A stretch of 36,868 bases of DNA from Rhizophlyctis rosea (Eukaryota > Chytridiomycota > Chytridiomycetes > Rhizophlyctidales > Rhizophlyctidaceae), in NCBI GenBank assembly GCA_027596075.1, contig JADGJC010000368.1, positions 402-37,269 of the forward strand. The letters are read 5' to 3'. The notes below the pieces were generated by a model. That model saw only the letters and a list, made by a program, of their open reading frames with translations. It did no database searches and was not told the origin of the DNA. Positions 1 to 10,012 of the stretch are shown here, piece by piece. Made by a program: the position numbers and the translations under genes. How positions within the stretch are numbered: position 1 is the first letter of the stretch; each line of letters begins with the position of its first letter.

Positions 1-877
1 CCCTTCCACATTGGACAAATAACAACCGGTCCTCCCTCTCATTCTGATTACCACCATTTCACCCCTTCTTTCTTTGCATCATACACCCACGACCGCATCA
101 TGAAGTCTTTCTTCAATTGTGTAGGGTAGGAAGGAAAATCGTATTCGAAAATAAACAATCAACAAAGACAACACGAAAAAGGGAAGAAACCGGCACAACC
201 GACCTAATTGCGGGTCGGAAAGACAAGCAAAAAGGGGGGAAAAAACAAGTAACAATCAGCAAAAACACCGGCGTAACCATGACTAACAACTAAGAAAGGT
301 CTTCTAAGCAAAAGAAAAAAAAGCAGACGAGATAGGAGAAAAACTGCCCTTTTTCCCCACTCACAAAAGAAAAGAAGAAAAAAGAACTCGTAAACAAAAG
401 AAGAAGAAAAGGCAAACTACCCCCGCCCCATTCCTAACACCCCGCCGCCCTCCCCCGCCCGAAAGAAAGAAATCCTTCCCCTAATGAACTATCCGAAATG
501 ACTACTCGTACGTATCCCTCGCAAAATGCACAGACACTCTTAGGTTCAGTGGTTCGGACTTCGAAGTGGCTTGTTCAGGGTCCATGTCAAGAACTCTTGA
601 GCAGGGTTTTCATGATTCCCGCCACCACCACACGTTGAAACGCACCCATCATGCACAATTTCTTGAGAATGAAGGAGAACAAAATATAATGCAGCGGAAC
701 CAAGATCAAAAGATTTGCATAAAGTCGCGGAAAGATATTCCTCAAGGGCTCATGTCGGAGCCGAAGAACAAGGTTCCATCTTTTGCAATTTACTACCATG
801 AACGTGAAGAAGCACTCTCCACCTCTCTTCTACCCAGCAACTCCGACCCCCCGCCCCTTCACCCCAGCAGCCAACCC
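1..877. other. No supported gene; A-rich 5' flank
   Basis: The first ~480 bases are strongly A/AG-rich with short homopurine runs (for example around 300-410), followed by mixed sequence up to the 3' end of F-box-like copy A. An open frame on the plus strand at 566-961 is proline/serine-rich with no recognisable domain and lies just downstream of copy A, so I treat it as 3' flank, not a gene. Confidence 0.5.
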
Positions 878-2555
878 CTAATAAGCCCTATCCTTCCTCC
901 AACGCCAAAGAATTCTCGTCTTGCTCCCTTCTCCCGTCCTCACCCCCTGCTCGTCAACTGAATACTCGTTTAAAACTACCCAATGACCCCAAAAATCCTT
1001 CCGCCACTTCTGGAACGGACCGACCGGCCCCTCCGAACAAGATCCCCGACCCGACTGCGGACGGCGCGGGAGATGGGATTCTTCGCCTCTACTCAAAACA
1101 ACTGATTGCATGGTCCTCATCTTCAGGCCCAGGATAGTCAATGTGTTCCCTACTCGCCGCTCTCCATTAATCCATCCCGATTTTTCCAGGATCATCCAGT
1201 TGTCCAGTTCAAACATAGGGACTGACCAGTCACCTATTGTGCCGTTCGAGGAAGGGATCGAAAAGGTGTGAAGCTTTGTGCCGGAAAAGTCAAAGACGTC
1301 AACCGTGGTGCGTTGATGATATAGCACAAAGACGTGAAATCTGCTCAGGCAGATTTCAATGCCACCGATTTCGATGATGGACGTGTCAATGGGAGCAGAG
1401 AACAGGATGGACTGGTCGGCCACGCGGGTAAGGACGAGAGCAACATCGTAAACCAGGGCGGACCCGTCAGAACCCCGCTCTTTGAATTCTGCCACTACCT
1501 TGTTATTGTAGGCCGTTTCTTCGTCGGGCTCCTCCAGAATGTACAAGCTTGAATGGGTTTCGAGGGAAGAAAGGGCCTGGGGGCCCGCTTCGGGAGTAGA
1601 ATGGAAGATGGTGTCGAAAACAGGAGTATTGTCCTTGTAAAAGGGCCAGATAAGGTGACTGATGTCCAAATCGCTGATGTCGTTGCCGGTTCTCCAATCA
1701 GCCAACCTCAAAGTTTCGTCCTCCCAAAAATATCTGAGCAAAGTGTTGGTTCTGATGTAACGAGCTTCGCTATAGATATTCCCAGTTGGACAGGGGGTCG
1801 TTTCGGCAGATCGAGTCCACAAAAGCCCCCCGTTCCACAAGAGATCCGTCGGCTCTTTTTCGGCAACCGTCATAAAGTTCGCATAGGATGACTTGACCGT
1901 CAGCTCGGACGCCGCACACCGTCCAAACTCCCCCTGCGGAATTCTGGGTGGGCATGCTCCAGACCAAGTCCCGTCGCACCCCATCACTCGTCCTCCTCAA
2001 AGTCTCTTCAAACTCGAGCTCCTCCACCCTTACTTGTGGTTGAGGGGCCGGACTCCAAGGTCGGGTCCATGCCCACCACAAAGTGGCAACATCTCGCCTG
2101 CAAATCCGCACAAATGTGTAAACAACATGGGTTTGGGACGCTTGGCCTCGTGGATCACGAACATACCAGTTCTCACTTCCGTAAGGAGAAGGCACGCAAC
2201 CAGACGGGAAAACACGGACGATTTTTGATCTCCAAATCTGAATAAAAGAAATTGGCGTTGGTTCATCAGCTGCTGTGCATTTGAAGCCCTCAATGCATCG
2301 CATGATATAAAACATACAGGCAACCCAAGTGTGACCACACCAATTCATACAGACTGCAATGCAGACCTTAATATCATTTTTACGTATGATCGAGCACCAT
2401 TGACGGCAGACTTGTTCGAACTTGAGAAGATCCCGAACATGTACATCCGGATGGGAGAAGAGATCGAGAAGAAAGTCGGGAAGAGTGCCAATATTGATAG
2501 AAGGTGCAGTGGTGATGCGGGTCTGAGATTTCTGTGCATTATCATGCCTACCCAA
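878..2555 (-). pseudogene. F-box-like family protein, copy A (one frameshift)
   Basis: I read three exons on the minus strand: 2555-2367, 2237-2167 and 2097-878. Exon 1 holds an F-box-like helix pair (LPDFLLDLF ... LLKFEQVCRQW). Exon 2 is 71 nt and ends ...YGSENW. Exon 3 starts RDVATLWWAW and continues to a C-terminal WGHWVVLNEYSVDEQG...LWRWR block, all shared with copies B-D. Both introns are GT-AG, multiples of three and stop-free, so a naive reading runs straight through them. At about 1807-1812 the frame changes between FVDSI and AETTPC; copy D reads through here as FIDSIFVETTPC, so one base is extra or two are missing. F-box proteins usually recruit substrates to SCF ubiquitin ligases; the large C-terminal region is not a domain I recognise. 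Either a recent pseudogene or a sequence error. Confidence 0.65.
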
Positions 2556-2575
2556 TAGCTGTGTGTGGTGATGCC

Positions 2576-3235
2576 TTAAAAAGATGTGGAAATAACAATC
2601 ATAGGCAGAAAAGTCGTTGATACGTTTGCATGCAATACCTCTGTTGTCAATTGTTCGTTCTCTTGGTGTGGGAAACCTCCAGACGAAGACCCATTCAAAA
2701 CGCCTCTAACAAATTGTCCTTCCTGCGTCCTCTCCACGGCCCTACCAAAAACATCATACTCATCCCCAAACACCCCCTCACTCTGCTCTTGCTGCTGCTG
2801 TTCCCGCTGCTGTCGAGTTTTTACACTATACTCAACAGCCTCAACGATGTCCTCCTCGTTCCTAAACACCTCCACCGCCTCCTCAACACCCCGCCGATGA
2901 ACCGTCCCACTAACCGTCTCAACCCCTTCTTTTCCAGCCATCCCGACGGCTTCAGCCGGCTCCTCCGCAAAGAAAGGCTGGTATGATATCTTGCCAATGC
3001 CCTGTGACGCCACTGTGGTGTTGATGTTCGGGGAGGCGGGTTGTTCCCGTCTATGGACAAAGGTGGTTTGGTGGGATGCGTTTGTTAGAGGCGTGGCGGG
3101 GTGCGGGTCAGGGAATACAGGGATATGTGCTGTTGCTATGTGCTTCTCATTTACGTCGCTGGATGTGTAGTGTGATATTTGCGGGAGCTGATTTGCGCCT
3201 AGACCCGCGTCGGATATTTGCCGTGGCGCTGCCAT
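2576..3235 (-). CDS. Hypothetical hydrophilic protein, Q/E-rich
   Basis: A single open frame of 219 codons on the minus strand starting MAAPRQISDAG. No domain is recognised. The middle is acidic (EEAVEVFRNEEDIVEAVEY) and followed by a glutamine-rich segment (around residues 141-151), which suggests a flexible or coiled region. There is no signal peptide or membrane segment. The last ~25 residues look less protein-like, so a splice event may end it earlier. It lies 20 bp upstream of copy A on the same strand and is divergent from the small plus-strand ORF at 3655. It could be non-coding sequence that happens to be open. Confidence 0.35.
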   Translation of the reverse strand: MAAPRQISDAGLGANQLPQISHYTSSDVNEKHIATAHIPVFPDPHPATPLTNASHQTTFVHRREQPASPNINTTVASQGIGKISYQPFFAEEPAEAVGMAGKEGVETVSGTVHRRGVEEAVEVFRNEEDIVEAVEYSVKTRQQREQQQQEQSEGVFGDEYDVFGRAVERTQEGQFVRGVLNGSSSGGFPHQENEQLTTEVLHANVSTTFLPMIVISTSF

Positions 3236-3654
3236 AAGTACTTGCGCTGCATTGGAGAGATCAGTGAGAAGTCACGATGCAAGTCGCATATGCCTGTTAC
3301 CTTTACCAGACAAAGCGCGGGTGTGTTTTTCTTCTAACAAGACCTTGTATCTTCTTCAATGTTGCTTCTCACATTCGATGGGGGTGAACCCGGTGAAGCT
3401 AAGAAAGCAAGGGGTGCCCGGTGTGTCTTGCGATTTTTGCCAAGGGCAAGGCAGCCAGCCTCAGCCGGCTTTACCCAAATTTGGCCAAATGGTGAAGCCA
3501 GCTGTGCCACAACTCAACAATCACCCTTCGCAAAGCTTGGCCTTCGCGTCCCACCCGTTCCCTTCCCTTCTTTATCACAACTTTCCCACGCTCAAAAACC
3601 CATCCTGCGCATACACCAGATTTCGCAAAAAGTACAAAACAGCAATACACAACT

Positions 3655-3972
3655 ATGAGCACACCGAGCAAAGACCCCAAAGCCACCCCCCTAACCGCAC
3701 CCCCAACTACGCCCAGTCGCCGCTCTGAAACTACAGATACATTCCTGATGAAAGCTCGCCTTTCATCGCCAGCGGCCAGTTCCCCAAGGTATGCGTGCAA
3801 GTTTCTGTCAGAAGTGGTGTGGAGACAGCAGCAAACGAGTGGGCTTGTGGAAACACTTGCAACCTGATTTGGGCGTTGGCTAAGCATGTGCTGACTGATT
3901 AGCGGTACTATGACATTGACAACACCCGCAATTCTGCTTCCTTCCCTGAGGGTGGGCAGAAGTACTGAGGAT
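3655..3972 (+). CDS. Small hypothetical protein, possible two exons
   Basis: An ATG at 3655 opens a Thr/Pro/Ser-rich reading frame (MSTPSKDPKATPLTAPPTT). A canonical donor (AAG|GTATGC) lies at about 3788, and an acceptor (GATTAG) falls just before 3903. Splicing gives two possible continuations depending on phase, neither matching a known family. The downstream segment in one frame ends in ...EGGQKY just before a stop. Divergent from the gene at 2576-3235, so the ~420 bp between may act as a shared promoter. Weakly supported. Confidence 0.25.
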
Positions 3973-4197
3973 TTTACGAGTTTGTATGACGGACGTTGGG
4001 ACGTTTGGCACGATGAGTTGAGGGTTGTTAGTGTCGCGGCTGTGAAAATGTTTCTAGTTTGCGAATTTCAAAGTACTGTAAATGTTCATTGGAAGTATTC
4101 CTTGCACATATTCAATTACATCGGAGGCGGCGAGAATTTGAGGAGGGGAATGCTTCTTTTGTCATGGCGAAGGTCGTGGTGCTGAGTGAGAACAAAT

Positions 4198-5150
4198 CTA
4201 ATTATGCAATACAGTGTCTAGGTCAATCATCGCTGCAGAAAAACTCAATTTAGCAGATGAGCTGATGATCAACGTACCCCCTATCAAGTTTGCTTTGTTG
4301 TCGAATCCACCAAACATCCACACAACGCCGTCCATCCAAACACACATCCTGAAATTGACTTGCAGCCTGCTGGTGTCCCGCGGTACATTGTTTGTGACAT
4401 TCGTCCACTGAGACGAGATGGCATCGTACACCCACGCGTCGGAAATAGCATCGCCTTCTGTCGTCATGCCACCGATGATTATGAAGGATGTTCCATTCAA
4501 GGGGATGCGGAGTGCCATGCTGGTGGTGAAGGGGAGGAGGAAAATGACGAATTGGATTGCAGGAGGGTGGTGTTTTGGTCGGGTAGGTGATTGGAGTACA
4601 GGTCGGACGTGAGGTTCTTGGTGGCGGAGTTTAAGGATGTATCACCTAGTGCAAGATCGGCCGTTGAGTATCTGTCGCAATTTGCGGTGATGATGAACTC
4701 ATGGTACCATCGAAACTTACCACCAAAAACTTACGACGTATTCCCCAAAATGACCATTGAATGTCCCCACCGTCTAGTCGGGCTCGTTTTGACATCACTC
4801 TCTCACTGCAACTGAGCACGCCGATACCCGACGCCCATATGCGGGAGGCGCTATGGGAGCTGTCATTGTCGTTGTACTTGCCACCTGCAACCCATAGAAT
4901 TGGGAATTTAATTGACTCGTCTTACACATCGAATGGAACACAACAATAGACCTTCGCAGTAGCATTATCAGCGGCACAGGTTTGCCCACGGAGCAGCATC
5001 CTGTTTCCGGCGTTGCGACCGGTGGGAGCCGAGACAACGTTGTCAGTTCTTTTCTTTTCAGTGTGGCCAGGCTCACAAATGTTATGGTGGATTGAACCGC
5101 GCTTGTGCCGTTCGCGAGGTACGTGTCTGCGGAGGAGCTATCAAAATTCG
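4198..5150 (-). pseudogene. Kelch-repeat / galactose-oxidase-like gene, decayed
   Basis: Kelch motifs are visible in separate frames on the minus strand. One block reads RRWGHSMVILGNTS then a stop then VFGGKF (the stop TAA at 4731-4733 sits where Kelch blades usually have tyrosine). A second block reads FIIIGGMTTEGDAISDAW, and a third VVWMFGGFDNKANLIGG. Between the first two, the frame breaks at a C4 run (4501-4504): one more C would join ...HSASP to LNGTSFIIIGG. Upstream, a Cys-containing segment (...QTCAADNATAKVYCC) at about 4930-5040 may be the N-terminal exon. Kelch blades form beta-propellers used in protein binding. With a stop and at least one frameshift this copy is probably not functional. 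Confidence 0.5.
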
Positions 5151-5207
5151 GCATCTGAGGTGGACAGTTTGAGCTTCCAACTCACCGTTTTCCCCGTACT
5201 GTTGCAC

Positions 5208-5229
5208 TTAACCCTAACCCTAACCCTAA
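5208..5229. repeat. Interstitial telomere-type repeat, (TAACCC)3
   Basis: Three perfect TAACCC units plus TAA (TTAGGG on the minus strand) sit inside ordinary sequence, between the decayed Kelch gene and a Gly-rich ORF. TTAGGG is the telomere unit of most filamentous and zoosporic fungi. Confidence 0.85.
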
Positions 5230-5390
5230 GGTACAAGAGGTGCACTGCACAGGGCAATAGGTATCGGCGTTGAGCATTGAGAAATTGTGGTTCCCAAAGT
5301 TCATCAAGGCGATAGATACACAATCTCTCACCAGATCTATCTAAACAAGCCTCCGTATCCACTCCCACATCTTGCGCCGGGCACATCAAC

Positions 5391-5831
5391 ATGTCCAACC
5401 TCGCTCTCCAGACTCCGCGCCTACCAAGGAAGGAATGGTTTGAAATTACCGGTCACCGGTCCGTATATGATGTGGGCACGCTGAATCAATTTTTGACGCT
5501 AGATCAACTACTTGGACATGTACCGGTGCTGGCGGGTGTGAGGGTTGATAATGGTGTAAAGATTGAGGAGTGGGACGATGTTGATGTTGGTGGTGGTGGT
5601 GGTGGTGGAGATGATGAAGGTGAGGGTGGAGATGTCGGGGAGGGTGGAGGTGGAAGTGGAACAAAAAAAAGTGAGGCAGGGAGAGGGAGGAGAAGTGGAG
5701 GGTGCATTTGGTGGGGAAAGAGGTGTTGGAAGGGTGGGGTGGAAGGCAAGAGAGAATGGAAAATGGGTAGCACGGAGTGTTTGGACTCCTTGCAGGAAGC
5801 GTTAATGGAAGGTCATTGTAGAGGTGGGTGA
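5391..5831 (+). CDS. Hypothetical Gly/Glu-rich ORF
   Basis: A 146-codon open frame beginning MSNLALQTPRLPRKEW. The first ~60 residues have ordinary composition (KEWFEITGHRSVYDVG...), then a glycine/aspartate/glutamate stretch encoded by GGT/GGA/GAG repeats covers about residues 67-100. No domain is recognised. The purine-rich repetitive DNA keeps several frames open on both strands, so openness alone is weak evidence. Confidence 0.25.
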   Translation: MSNLALQTPRLPRKEWFEITGHRSVYDVGTLNQFLTLDQLLGHVPVLAGVRVDNGVKIEEWDDVDVGGGGGGGDDEGEGGDVGEGGGGSGTKKSEAGRGRRSGGCIWWGKRCWKGGVEGKREWKMGSTECLDSLQEALMEGHCRGG

Positions 5832-7099
5832 TGTTGCAGAATAAACAGCAAGCTGTCCAATTTGTGCAGACGGATGTACAGGGATTTAACGCGCAGGTTT
5901 GGTCTCGGATGACATAGGCGCAAGACGCTCACGGTCGTCGCAGGCGGAACAGGCGGAACCCAGGGTCTTTGTCTACGTCTCAGCAAAATTCGCACAGGAT
6001 ATGATGGGGTGATGTAGATGGGGGATATAGCAGGTAGAAATGACTGAAAATTATGGCAATGTAGTGTTGTCGCCGTTGTTGTTTTCAAAATGCTCCTTTT
6101 TCCAGGTCTTTGACGGATCGAAAATCTCCTTTTGTGCATGCATCCTTTTGCAATACCCTCTGGAGCAATCTGGGTGACCATTTCCAGTTCTTCGGGTGGG
6201 AACTTCGTGTGTGAAGGTTCGGGCATTGGCCGCGGCCGTGGGAGGGATGGGTGATGGGATCGTTGGAGGAGGTTGGCCCGGATGCCGGGGTGGGGGAGAG
6301 TGTGAGTCGTGCAGTTGAACTGTCGATTCCCCAAGCTACGGGGAAGGTGGAGGAGGTTGGGGAGCATGTGCCGCCGGATGGAGGTGTGTGATGTCCGAGA
6401 GGGGTTTTGGATAGTTGTAAAGGATTTCTCTGTCATGGGTGTTGGTATTGATGGGAAGGAGGAGTACGTTGCGACGGGGAAGGAGGAGATTGTGTAAATT
6501 GTGTGGATGTGGAAGGAATTGAAGGTGGATGGGCATCTTGATGAATGGTCTCATTTGCTCGGTTAGGGTAGGGGTATGTGATGTGTGCGGGGACGAGGAG
6601 TCTCAGCATAGATTGTTGATTGTTTGCAGCGTATGATTGATCATGGATTGGAGGACGCCCTTCCGTTTCCAAATGGAATGATGTAGCTGTGTGAAGGAGT
6701 TGCTGATTTTATATGTATTCGTTACTAATGATGAAATTCGAATCTTGATATGGGATGTTTCGGTCATAATTGTGGGAGGTATAGGACCCTGATTCGTCCC
6801 TTCGGCTGCGCCACGCGCTCCTAAAGCCAGACACCTTCACCACTTTGCTTTCACTTCGTCCCTTGAATCTTCCTCACGTTCTCCAACACAAATCTACTTC
6901 TTGACATTGAGGAAAAATATACGCACAGCACTAAAACCCAAGCACTCTCCCTGCACTACCATCCCATCCCAAAATCTCTGATAACTGTCTTGTCTCATTC
7001 TGGCAAAGCCGCACATACCAGCACAGACCTCAACAACTTCATCAGCATCACCTCTCCAACTTCTCCACTTCGTACACCACATACATATACCACTTATCC
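5832..7099. other. No supported intact gene; possible F-box-family tail remnant
   Basis: No intact gene is seen. A short plus-strand frame at 6309-6497 contains REGFWIVVKDFSV, which resembles the C-terminal GFWIV(L/V).(E/D)(Y/F) block of the F-box-like family (copies B and C). Nothing upstream in the stretch matches the rest of that family, so this may be a decayed tail or chance. The last ~300 bp before 7100 is the upstream flank of copy B. Confidence 0.3.
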
Positions 7100-9079
7100 A
7101 TGGATACCAACATAACCGACCACGAACAAAAACTGCGAGAAATTGCCGAACACGCAAAGCAGCTCGAAAGGGGTGCGCCAAGTTGTCTTCAGTTGGTATG
7201 CCGAATCGAACACAACTCATGGACTTGTGGTTGTGTTCTGTTACAGCCCAGTTAGAAACTCTAATTGCGGAACTCAACAAAGAGCTGATTCTTCGTGATA
7301 CTGAACAAGTAGGGTTGTTGTAGCGTGCAGTGGGTCCTCGGCACAATTGAAATGACCTTGTGTGCCCTTCGACAGAAACCACCTTCCCAACCGTGCTACT
7401 TCGATGCTATCAAGGTCGATATCACGATTTTCATTTTGAGTTTTTCAGCAACAACCGTAGTGGATCTCCTCCGCCACGAACGGGTTTGCAAATGGTGGAA
7501 AATGTTCATCCGCAATCCTGCATGGACTACCCAGGTTCGCAATCTCCAGTTTCAGTTGCCGGATGTCCCTTTTGTTGGGCTTTGAGTGCTGCCCCACCAT
7601 CTGATTTTCTTCCTATGTACAATCCTTTCTCTGATTCGCCCGTTCGTCCTAGATCTGGAAGCCCATCCTTGTACGCGCGTTACCCAAAGGCTGCTTACCG
7701 GAACTTTATGGGTTTGAGAATTGGTAATAGCCGATGATGCGGCTTTGTTTACCATCAGTGTCATAGTTTGTTCACCATCTTTGTTTACTTCTTTCCAGGC
7801 GTGACGTCGCCCTATTGTGGTGGTCGTGGAACCGTCGCTGGACCCCGGTCATAATTCCCGATGTTGATGTGACGGAGCTTGAGAGGGAAGATCAGATGGC
7901 GCGGAGTAGTGACGGAGTTGTGAGGGATCTGTGCTGGGGAAGGGGCGTGGGCGGGACTTGGCCCTTTTTGGTTGATGAACCGTACATATGGGAAAGGGAT
8001 AAATTGAAAGACCAAATTTGCTCGGTGCGTGGCGTACGCGCTGACGGTCTCATCCTCTTGTGCAACCTTGAACGGACTGAGGATCTGTATTCTGGTCGCT
8101 CTGGTTTCGTCGAATCGATCTTTAGTGAAGCATCATCACCTCCCTTCAACGACATCCACGCTTTCCCCGTACGGTACATACACTCGAACGCCCTGACACG
8201 GACTATGCCGGACGGATCTTTCATATTCCAACATTGGGACTCCAATATCCCTATCTCCAGCGAAAGCATAGTTAGACCGCGTCCCAAAGGGAGGATGCAC
8301 GTTCACAGATCCATCTATCAAATCGAAGTTGAGGAGACCGGCGTCTCGGACCAAGTTCTTTTGTCAGCAGACCACTCGTTGCTATCATCGTTGCCGGTGA
8401 GGAAGATACTTTTTGGAGACAAATGCAATACAGACATGCAGTCAACAACAACTTGGTTGCAATCCTCAATCGGCGTGCGAATACCCTAACGCTCAAGCGC
8501 ACAATCAACGACAGCACTGTGTTCTCCACATCGTTGGGTACTTTGCGCACCAGTGAAGTCTCACTCAGTCGATTCCATGTTCTCGTCTCCTCCGAACATG
8601 GCAGCAACGTTTCGGTATTCAACTTTCATGGCCAACTCCTCTACACCCTTCCACTCCATCTCGAAATGCGGCCGAAACCCCGCGCGGAATTCCAACATAC
8701 CCGACTGTGCGAGATGAACGAATTGGATAGTGTGCTAATGATAAGTACGACGGATGAGAGCAATGGGTGGGATGAATTGGTTGTGTTGGATCCCAAGAGG
8801 AGGACACAGCAGATTTTCAAGGTTGATGATTAGAAGACAGTACGGCATGTCGGCGTGGCAGATTCCAATGCTGGGCGGGAAGTGGTGGGTGTGGAGTATG
8901 TTGAGCGGGATCGGTGCAGGAAGGTCAAGCGTGGGTTCTGGTTGGGTGTTGTCGAATATCCGTGGAAGGAAGATGAGAAGATAGCGCATTGTGTGGGAGG
9001 GGCCGTTCGGTCGGGTGGGAGGACGGGTGAAGAGGGGAGGTTGCGGATTGTTTGGAAATGGCGGGGTGGTGAGGTGTAG
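7100..9079 (+). pseudogene. F-box-like family protein, copy B (frameshift and TAG stop)
   Basis: Five exons join in phase with GT-AG introns: 7100-7195, 7252-7308, 7376-7534, 7653-7723 and 7799-9079. Exons 1-2 encode a short charged helix region (MDTNITDHEQKLREIAEHAK; LETLIAELNKELILRD). Exon 3 has a degenerate F-box helix (VVDLLRHERVCKWW). Exon 4 is the family's 71-nt exon ending YGFENW. Exon 5 opens RDVALLWWSW and runs to KRGFWLGVVEYPW and a final RIVWKWRGG. Two lesions break it: loss of one base near 8391-8398, and an in-frame TAG at 8831-8833 between FKVDD and KTVRHVGV, where copy C reads on. The best-preserved 5' end of the family, but the body is probably no longer translated in full. 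Confidence 0.65.
7724..7798 (+). other. Intron of copy B with three TTTGTT(T/C)ACC-like units
   Basis: This 75-bp GT-AG intron contains TTTGTTTACCATC, GTTTGTTCACCATC and TTTGTTTACTTC, spaced irregularly before the TTTCCAG acceptor. The equivalent introns of copies A, C and D carry one to three similar units. Confidence 0.6.
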
Positions 9080-9224
9080 GCGCTTTTGGGGGTTAGACAT
9101 GGCATTGGGAGTCAGTCGGGGGGGGAAGTCCAAGTAGGTAGATGCCTAATTTTTATTTGTAGTCAGTGTCGAAGTCTGTTAGTGGCCAGATGTAGACAGT
9201 AGGAGAGAGGTTCAACCTACATCC

Positions 9225-10012
9225 GTGGTCATTGGAGTCGTCATATACCCACACTTGGTAAAATATGGCTCAATACCACTTCCAATGTTACACCCTCGCG
9301 CCCCTTACTTGGTAATCCACCGTCCGTATACACCTGCTCAATCACCAACGGCCGATGTCAATGTCAATCGTCAGGCTTTTGAGGCATTAGAAAGCGGCGA
9401 CATACTCATCGAAGTCGACGACAGAACCATCAAAGCGCACAGTCAAATAATCCTCTTCAACGATCCCGATAGCTACTTCTCGCGTATCCTGTCGCAACCA
9501 ATGCAGGAACAACAAACAAAGACAATAAAGTTGGAAGACAGAAGCACCGCGCTTTTCAAAGAGATCTTACGCTTCATATACATGGGTCAGGCGATCATCC
9601 AGGATGGTGTACTATCGCTTGTCAAGTTCTACATGTGAGGTGTCTGCACATGCCATTAAGACGTTCTTGCCGATGAATCTCATCGCCTTCAAATTTCTGT
9701 AGGGCAACCGACAGGTTTCAGCTTACGGAGTGCGCGGAATGGACACGAGCCGTTCTGCAAGGCCATCTGCTCGGGGAAAACCAAGGTCCTCGAACATGCT
9801 GCAAAGTCCTCCGCGACATCCTACCATTTTCGGATTTGAAGATTTGTCAAATGCTATGTTGGAAGTTGATTGAAGACAAGATAGACTCGGAAGGCGACGG
9901 CTGCGACGAACCATTGGTCGGCGCGCGGGAATATAAGGATCTGATAGAGACGGATGGGTTTGAGGACTTGATGGAGGAAATGTTTGGATTGGGACCACAG
10001 GAGGTCGATTAG
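9225..10012 (+). CDS. BTB/POZ domain protein
   Basis: Two exons, 9225-9634 and 9703-10012, are separated by a 68-bp GT-AG intron that splits an ATG codon; the product is about 239 residues. Exon 1 holds a typical BTB fold: SGDILIEVDDRTIKAHSQII, then SYFSRILSQPM, IKLEDRSTALFKEILRFIYMG. After splicing the frame reads LVKFYMATDRFQLTECAEW, matching the helix after the BTB core (usually LL.AAD.YQL..L...C). The C-terminal part is helical and acidic. BTB proteins dimerise and often serve as Cullin-3 adaptors; no second domain (Kelch, MATH) is present. The start could be 9225 or the next ATG at 9285. It follows copy B on the same strand by 145 bp and has no lesions. Confidence 0.8.

Noticed and set aside
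5446..5773. Histidine/proline-rich minus-strand ORFs opposite the Gly-rich ORF
   Set aside because: They are reverse frames of a G-rich repetitive tract; openness comes from base composition.
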